From: Theodoxus fluviatilis
Taxonomy: Eukaryota; Mollusca; Gastropoda; Cycloneritida; Neritidae
NCBI GenBank assembly: GCA_034096865.1
Contig: JAWQFJ010006364.1
Location: 5,001-17,500 of the forward strand
Reading direction: 5' to 3'
DNA: 12,500 bases
In this document: positions 7,360-12,500 of the stretch, piece by piece
Numbering within the stretch: the first letter of the stretch is position 1
How the letters are laid out: every line of letters begins with the position of its first letter
The notes under the pieces: model-generated
What the model saw: only the letters and a program-made list of their open reading frames with translations
What the model was told of the DNA's origin: nothing
The model's database searches: none
Program-made: the position numbers and the translations under genes

Positions 7360-7550
7360 CACCCACACATACACACTCATATATCCTCACACACACATAC
7401 ACACACACACACACACACACATACATGCTCGCGCATGCATGCATGCACCCCCCCCCCCCCCACACACACACGTACGCACACAGGCACGCATACGCACACG
7501 CACTCACACATACAAACCCCCCAACTCCCCCCCCCCCCCCCCGCCCCCCT
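7360..7550. repeat. AC-rich and poly-C low-complexity block
   Basis: Imperfect AC repeats (7360-7440), GCAT repeats, a run of 14 C (7448-7461), more AC/GCAC units (7462-7515), then 16 C (7527-7542), one G and 6 C (7544-7549). The block abuts the kinase exon relic on its left. Confidence 0.95.
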
Positions 7551-7553
7551 TAC

Positions 7554-7795
7554 ATATGCGCCCTGGCAATAGTGGCTTGTGCGACAGGAGCTCCGCCAAA
7601 ATGCAGCCCAGGACCACATGTCAATTGCAGTCGTCTGAGTTTCTGAGCCAAACAGCAGCTCAAATGACCTGTAGCACAAAGTCACTACTTAGGGGTTCAT
7701 GGGTTTCGGAGGCAGACAACACTTTCTTGCGAGTCTAAAGTCAGCAATCTTCACACAACCCTTGTCTGTCATCAAAAGACTGGACAATTTCAAGT
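7554..7795 (-). pseudogene. CDK10: Decayed exon of cyclin-dependent kinase 10
   Basis: The minus strand encodes part of a protein kinase domain. It starts with DLK, then [26 protein letters not shown]-stop-[24 protein letters not shown], and after a one-base frameshift near 7610 GCILAELL and HKPLLPG. The MTDKGCVK and TQTT-IDMW wording matches CDK10, which acts with cyclin M as a Ser/Thr kinase. It covers the catalytic loop (subdomain VIb) to about subdomain IX. Key residues are lost: the DLKxxN Asn is Ser, DFG is DFR, APE is SFE, one Lys codon is TAA (7689-7691). A TAG acceptor after a CT tract (7796-7806) and a GTAAGG donor (7548-7553) bound it. It therefore looks like a duplicated genomic exon, though a truncated retrocopy is possible. 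No other kinase exon was found in the window. Confidence 0.8.
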
Positions 7796-7805
7796 CTACA
7801 TAGGA

Positions 7806-7808
<3 letters not shown>

Positions 7809-7873
<65 letters not shown>
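7809..7873. repeat. (GA)32 microsatellite
   Basis: A pure GA run of about 65 bp. On the minus strand it is a (CT)n tract placed between the LINE 3' end and the kinase exon, where it acts as the polypyrimidine part of the acceptor. Confidence 0.97.
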
Positions 7874-7874
<1 letters not shown>

Positions 7875-8824
7875 AACGAACAACGAACAACTGGTGTTAA
7901 TGTGGGGGCCTCCGGCCCATTACAAATTACAAACAGTTCCACAGAATTGTAATGATATGAACACTTCCCAATCTGCTACTGGACAAAGGTGACAACTAGA
8001 GTTAATGATTATCACTAGATCGTGAGTTCTAGTTCTCAAAGAGGTATCTATGGTTGTCAATCAGATGCCTTGCCTCTGCTCGTCTTTGGAAAGCTTTATA
8101 AAGGTACGTAGCAATGCCCCTAAATGCATAAACAACATCAGTTAAGAAAAAGTCAGAGACAGGTTCACTAACACCAAGTTGGACAAACGGTAATGCATAA
8201 TTCATTCTGAGATCATATGTAGCTAGACAATGAAATAAAAATGAATTTCGTCTTCATCTGTCTCCATGCATGATGGGCAAACAATTGGGCGAGCTATTGT
8301 ACTATATCTATACTAATGTACAATTACATCACTAATTCCCATTCTGAAACGTACCCAGGCATCTCTAAATACTTTTTTGTATAACACCTTGAGATATGGC
8401 TCTATACCGTATTTTGTTTTTACTAATTTGTAGAAGATATAGCTTGTACTTTGCTGTACACAATTTCTCCATTCAGTCTTATAGCATTTAGTCAATCTAC
8501 TTTCCAGCTGCCTTATAAACGTAGTTTCATTTTGAACCATTTGACACTCCCATTCTTTTGTTAACTCATGTTTTAACAATAACATTTTTGTCTGTTGCCC
8601 AATTACGTTTTGCGTCTACCGCGTTTAGCAAGGACATGTATACTTGATAAGGATATCTGTTAGAGTTCATTCTGAGCAATTTAACCCTATATTTGACTGA
8701 GCGCATTTATGTTTAATGAATATGTGCCTGCATCACCATATATCATCACATTTGGCGTTTTAGAGGCAACATTTAGAAATCACCTCAACATGTACATATG
8801 GACAGTTTCGATTCGTTTACAGTC

Positions 8825-8826
<2 letters not shown>
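7874..8826 (-). mobile_element. C-terminal part and 3' UTR of an APE-type LINE, copy 2
   Basis: The minus strand shows, in order: DCKRIETVHMYMLR (about 8780-8822), TPNVMIYGDAGTYSL (about 8705-8755), RYPYQVYMSLLNAVDAKRNW (about 8595-8660), after a frameshift LLLKHELTKEWECQ (about 8540-8585), KYGIEPYLKV, FRDAWVRFRMGISD, then CPSCMETDEDEIHF (about 8240-8290). After another one-base frameshift near 8230 come HC, YDLRMNYALPF and IATYLYKAFQRR, ending at TAG 8029-8031. These are the known tail blocks of jockey/CR1-like LINEs, including a CPxC-H-C zinc knuckle. About 155 bp of 3' UTR follow, with a GGGCC-TCC-GGCCC hairpin (7906-7918), ending at the (CT)n tract. The copy is 5' truncated at an (AG)n tract. 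Frameshifts and internal stops make it inactive. Confidence 0.85.
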
Positions 8827-9060
<234 letters not shown>

Positions 9061-9530
9061 ATTGACGCTACGCTACGATGTGAACGCAGTATCCTCCGAA
9101 TGAGTGTCCCAACACATTTTAGTAAATATTTTCTTTTTCTGCATGGTTTGCGTAAAGAAGTCAAGATCACGTGCTGCTTGCCTGAAAAAAGTGCTGGCCC
9201 CAGCTGTTGACTGTTTATGAACAGAATGAATGATTTCTGCATCAATTGAGAAATGCACATAAAGACACACAGTAACACACAAACTATGAAGGCTCAAGTC
9301 AAACTCGCAGGTGTGCTAGTCATACGCTCTGTACAAATATTAGCTTTCCACACGCAGAACTGCGCTCTTTATGTACTGGTTGCTCCGTGCGGCACGAATG
9401 TGCTGGCAGTCTTTGCCAAGCAGTCACGGAAGATTTCTTTACTCCACAGTCGTGCTGCTTTCTGTCGGTTTACGTCTTTTGCCTCGTGCATGACATTCCA
9501 GGCTGCTGTGCCAGCAGAAACCCGGACATT
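9061..9530. other. Unassigned sequence upstream of a candidate first exon
   Basis: No LINE coding resumes beyond the microsatellite. Open frames on both strands resemble nothing known. It may be upstream regulatory or unrelated sequence. Confidence 0.35.
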
Positions 9531-9537
9531 GCAAAGG

Positions 9538-9543
9538 TATAAG
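9538..9543 (+). promoter_or_regulatory. TATA-like box of the candidate secreted-protein gene
   Basis: TATAAG within GGTATAAGAGG, 138 bp upstream of the ATG at 9676. It would place a start site near 9568 and give a 5' leader of about 110 nt. The call rests on sequence and position only. Confidence 0.3.
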
Positions 9544-9675
9544 AGGCCTTGGAGACTAACAGAAGAGCGTCACTTGCACACCTCCTGGCACTCGAGTGGG
9601 CTTCCTTCCATCCAGTCCTTTGGTCGCACCACACCGCTGCTCTGTAGACAAGACCCAGTGACCCGAAAATCGAAG

Positions 9676-9738
9676 ATGACGCAGTTCACGGCAGTCTTGC
9701 TCTTGCTCCAGGCGTCCGCAGTCTGCTTCCTTGCGTCT
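9676..9738 (+). CDS. Candidate first coding exon encoding a signal peptide
   Basis: ATG at 9676 (A at -3) starts 21 codons with the features of a secretory signal: polar start MTQFT, hydrophobic core AVLLLLQASAVCFL, and a small-residue end AS. It is followed at once by GTGAGT, a consensus 5' splice site at 9739-9744, in phase 0. A TATA-like box lies upstream at 9538. The mature protein would be on later exons, which I could not identify, so the product is unknown. The same frame is open from 9253 to 9912. The exon could therefore be a chance hydrophobic stretch in a longer fortuitous frame, but signal peptide and donor coinciding argues for a real exon. Confidence 0.45.
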
Positions 9739-9744
9739 GTGAGT

Positions 9745-10576
9745 TCTAAAATTCTCTGTTGTTCATTAGTTTCTTATTGCCAAAATGGTTTAAGTTGTGA
9801 CAGACAAGCATTGAATGTAAAAGAAATGAAATGTAGAAGTAAATGTATTAAATACGTCAATACCACCCTCCACCACAAAATGAGTATAGTTAAGGGTTAT
9901 TGGACATTCTAAGGTATTGGTATTAGCATAAAAGTCTTTAAGTTTCTTTTCAAATGATACAGACAACTCGAACATTTGACCTTTTGTTAGAAAGTGATAG
10001 GCTATGTAAGATGAGAAATGGTAAAAACTTCGTTTGTCAAAACCGAGCTTTAAAGACAAAGGGCATTTGTCGTTTCCAACTTAATGACAAAATCATGGAG
10101 TTGTTTACATGCACTGGAGCCTTCTATCCACCTTCGGATTTTAGATTTCAATAGATACTAATCTGACGAAGTAGAGGACGTTTACCCCGAGGCAGGAATT
10201 CCGAAATACAGCGATCGCGCTGAGTTAGTGATTGTGTGACGGCGTAGGAAGTGCAACACATTGCGTGACGACGAGTGTTTTTGGCAGCGGATTAGTTATG
10301 CAACTCGTAGAGACGTCTTGTCTGTCACTGAGAGGCCGAATTGTGTCCAGATTCCTTTACAAGCACGTAGACAAGGGATCAAGCTCGTCAACGGAGCCAT
10401 AATATGCAATCAGCCGATTTTAACCCCACTTCGATTTCTGCGCTGTATCTCAGATTCTGCAAAAGGACGAGTGACTCATTTCGTGGTAAAGGGCCACGTG
10501 TTGTCGTGTGTTCTGAACCGTCGATAGATTTACGTGTTTGATTTAACGAGAACGCCTCTTTTTCAACGAGACAACA
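9745..10576. other. Unassigned sequence, possibly intron
   Basis: No second exon of the signal-peptide gene and no recognisable protein were found. An 88-codon plus-strand frame (10261-10527) resembles nothing and lacks an ATG start. Confidence 0.35.
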
Positions 10577-11279
10577 TGGGCGCGTTTGTTAGGCCCAAAA
10601 TCTCCAGATTCTCCCTCGATGGCTAGTCGAGGGTGAGCGAGACGCTACTACAGCTTAAAAAACACGGCCAATCATCAACAAGCTAGGCGGAAGAACATAA
10701 TATGGCTGCGTCCTGGCGCCAGAGTCGGTGAAGAAGTTGCCGATAGACGAAATAACTGACGATATAGATATTACATCAGTTTTTCACTTGATAGAACATA
10801 CCATGGTGTCATATCGAATGGCACGGGTTCAACTGTAGACACTTTTGTCAAAAATGTTATGCCTTGATACATTTCGATCAATTCAAGGGACATACTTCAT
10901 AGAGCGTATGTATACGGTGTTGCGTGTTTGCAAGCAATACAAATGTTTTCGGCAGTGTATGTCCAGAAATAACATATTCACCTACTCAAAAGATACACAT
11001 GAACACTCGAACAGCAAATACTTCCGTGTACGTACACTTTTCCATTCTCGAACCCTGAGAAGCACATTACAGGCACTGCCATCTATCAGCGGCATCCCAA
11101 TTGGCACGGTCTCCGCCATTTTGGCTCATCCGGGTCTCTGCAGCGGGACGCATCGAGGGAGCTCCGGAGCCCCCTCGGCCTCCCCCCTTAATGGCGAGTG
11201 CGTCCTTATGAGCGAGGAACATAGGCAACGCCTAGCCCTCGCGACTCTCTCGAGATTTTGGGCCTAACAAATGCGCCCA
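10577..11279. mobile_element. 703-bp element bounded by 28-bp inverted repeats
   Basis: The left end starts TGGGCGCGTTTGTTAGG and runs to 10604. The right end (11252-11279) is its reverse complement with one mismatch in 28. Weaker similarity continues inward to a shared GCTAG. The interior is GC- and CpG-richer than its surroundings and has no transposase frame, so a non-autonomous DNA transposon is the simplest reading. No target-site duplication is visible at either flank (ACAACA on the left, ATATTT on the right). It could instead be a promoter-like unit captured between inverted copies. Confidence 0.6.
11154..11177. repeat. GC-rich hairpin inside the 703-bp element
   Basis: CGAGGG and CCCTCG arms enclose GCTCCGGAGC, itself a perfect palindrome, separated by one A-C mismatch. 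This gives a near-continuous 11-bp stem in the right part of the element. Confidence 0.6.
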
Positions 11280-11340
11280 ATATTTCGGTCTGCCTTTTGA
11301 AACGCCGCCTTTTCTTGTCGATGACGTAAGACGGGGGAGG

Positions 11341-11387
11341 GGTTGGGTGTGTGTGTGTGGGTGTGGGTGTGGGTGTGGGGGGGGTGA
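11341..11387. repeat. GT/GGGTGT low-complexity tract
   Basis: GTGTGT followed by repeated GGGTGT units and a run of eight or more G. Confidence 0.9.
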
Positions 11388-11800
11388 ATGAAAGAACGAA
11401 ATACATTCTACAGGCTGCAGAGTAGGCCTACCGTATCACGTCTTTGAATCAACTTTGTTTGTAAGCTGCTTTCAGTCTATTGTTTCCGTATTTTGGAATT
11501 TTAAGAAAACAAAGGTAGTGGAATGGCATCTACGATGTAACACCCATTAGATAAACCTTTCCACCGCAAAAACTGTGGCACCGCACAACTGAAAACGTAC
11601 GAAATGTTGGTAAACAATCATATTTCATACATGCTAGTCGTCGTTCGAGTAGGGTACGTATCATTCCTCAGATAGACTTACGTTATGACTGTAACACAAT
11701 GATGAGATAACTGGAATGTTCTCGGGGAATGAGCATGATTCTGTTTATGATGACGTGTAACCATACCTAAATGCGTTTGGTTTGTATATAGATGCAGAGT
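11388..11800. other. Unassigned sequence
   Basis: No gene, splice pair or repeat recognised between the GT tracts. Confidence 0.35.
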
Positions 11801-11804
11801 AGTG

Positions 11805-12100
11805 GGTGTGTATGTGTGTGTGTGTCTATGTATGTGTGTGTGTGTCTATGTGTGTGTGTGTGTGCGCGCGCGTGTGTTTGTGTGTGTGTAAACTCACATG
11901 CGTGTGATTGGTGCGGGGGATCGGGGGTGTGCATGGTCAGGTCTTTGCGAATGCGCATGCGTGTGCGTGCGTGCGCCCGTACGTGTGTGTGTGTGTGCGT
12001 GCATTTGCGTGTATTTAAATATGTGTAAGACAGGCACGCATGCAGACAGACAGATACACATACACACACAAACAGACAGACATGCACATACATGCAGACA
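11805..12100. repeat. TG-rich compound low-complexity region ending in CAGA/ACAT units
   Basis: Imperfect TG runs with CTATG interruptions, a (CG)4-containing TG/CG alternation at about 11862-11880, further TGCG units to about 12010, then CAGACAGA and ACACATACA units to 12100. All long frames here are repeat artefacts. Confidence 0.9.
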
Positions 12101-12104
12101 CGTA

Positions 12105-12440
12105 GGAAAGGCTTTCATAAACGGAAAGAACTAGTGGACTTGTCCGAGGAGAGGGGTGTGAGAAAGACAGTCAAGCTGGCAGGAAACACAAACTGGCGAA
12201 ACACAACATCCGATCGGCTGCGTTTTTACGAGGGTTTTTTCTATCCGAACTGTCAAATTCTTTTGTCATTTTATGCTTAAATCACTACGAATTCACTGAT
12301 AATTAACAAGCCAACATCATTTTGCCAGTCATGCTGTTGCTTGCTAGCTTATATGGCCTGCCAGCTTGACCAACTTTCCATACCTCTCTCCTCGGACGTG
12401 TTCACTAGTGTGGTCCGTTTATGGACGCTTTTCCGAAACG
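12105..12440. mobile_element. Non-autonomous inverted-repeat element
   Basis: The left arm 12105-12183 and the right arm 12357-12434 are reverse complements with one 1-nt gap and roughly 80 percent matches. Perfect blocks are CATAAACGGA, ACTAGTG, GTCCGAGGAGAG and TCAAGCTGGCAGG. The central 173 bp have no coding frame. CGTA occurs at 12101-12104 and again at 12441-12444 and could be a 4-bp target duplication, if the right end is at 12440. The CAGA/CACA-rich sequence on both sides suggests insertion into a microsatellite. It is best called a MITE or foldback-type element. Confidence 0.65.
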
Positions 12441-12454
12441 CGTATATAAAGATA

Positions 12455-12500
12455 CAGAAAGACAAACAGACACACAAACAGACAGGCAGACATACAGAAA
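12455..12500. repeat. CAGA/CACA-rich tract at window end
   Basis: ACAGA, AGACAAACAGACACACAAA and CAGACAGGCAGACA units, similar in type to the tract at 12045-12100 on the other side of the inverted-repeat element. It continues to the window edge. Confidence 0.8.

Noticed and set aside
6651..7738. Long frames rich in Cys/Val, Thr/His, Ser/Leu or Arg/Glu
   Set aside because: Translations of AC, AG and poly-C microsatellites. The only real coding relics here are the LINE tail before 6862 and the kinase exon at 7554-7795.
9253..9912. 219-codon plus-strand frame taken as one gene
   Set aside because: The upstream and downstream parts look non-coding. Only the 21-codon stretch from 9676 with a donor is supportable.
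10261..10527. 88-codon plus-strand frame
   Set aside because: Begins with TTG, not ATG, no motif, and no splice or promoter context.
10845..11267. 140-codon plus-strand frame
   Set aside because: Begins with TTG and runs into the terminal inverted repeat of the 703-bp element, so it is not a real gene.

Overview
The window looks like non-coding DNA from an animal genome, most likely a marine mollusc (lophotrochozoan). This is inferred from several signs: very dense simple repeats (CT, AC, AG, CAGA, poly-C), an AGGTCA/TGACCT-rich interspersed repeat, several decayed non-LTR retrotransposon tails of types common in mollusc and coral genomes, and short exon-like islands with splice signals instead of long open frames. 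No bacterial operon, RNA gene or intact autonomous element is visible. The species cannot be named from the sequence.

Layout. 1-1120: composite interspersed repeat with nested direct copies, twenty nuclear-receptor-type half-sites and a terminal hairpin. 1185-2052: two candidate minus-strand exons, including a convincing C-terminal exon at 1185-1357. 2744-2767: hammerhead-ribozyme-like core (minus). 2847-3120: CT tract. 3365-3452: near-perfect foldback. 3480-5765 (minus): two unrelated LINE 3' parts abut, an RLE-type element ending in an ELTVP nuclease-like segment and, upstream of it, an L1-like element with a CCHC zinc knuckle. 5847-6016: three perfect 58-bp tandem copies. 6523-6862 (minus): a third LINE tail. 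6871-7550: microsatellites. 7554-7795 (minus): a decayed kinase exon recognisable as CDK10. 7874-8826 (minus): a longer copy related to the third LINE. 8829-9060: (AG)n(CAGA)n. 9676-9738 (+): a candidate signal-peptide first exon with a TATA-like box upstream. 10577-11279 and 12105-12440: two elements bounded by inverted repeats.

How parts relate. Every clearly recognisable coding relic (three LINE types, the kinase exon, the C-terminal exon) lies on the minus strand. Only the signal-peptide exon is on plus. The two related LINE tails both run into (CT)n tracts at their 3' end, and one such tract lies directly before the kinase exon, where it forms a polypyrimidine tract. Several events therefore look linked: retrotransposition, microsatellite growth at the insertion ends, and decay of a duplicated gene fragment. 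I see no evidence for a complete new biological system. The strongest items to follow up are the CDK10 exon relic, the LINE-microsatellite junctions, the foldback at 3365 and the two inverted-repeat elements.
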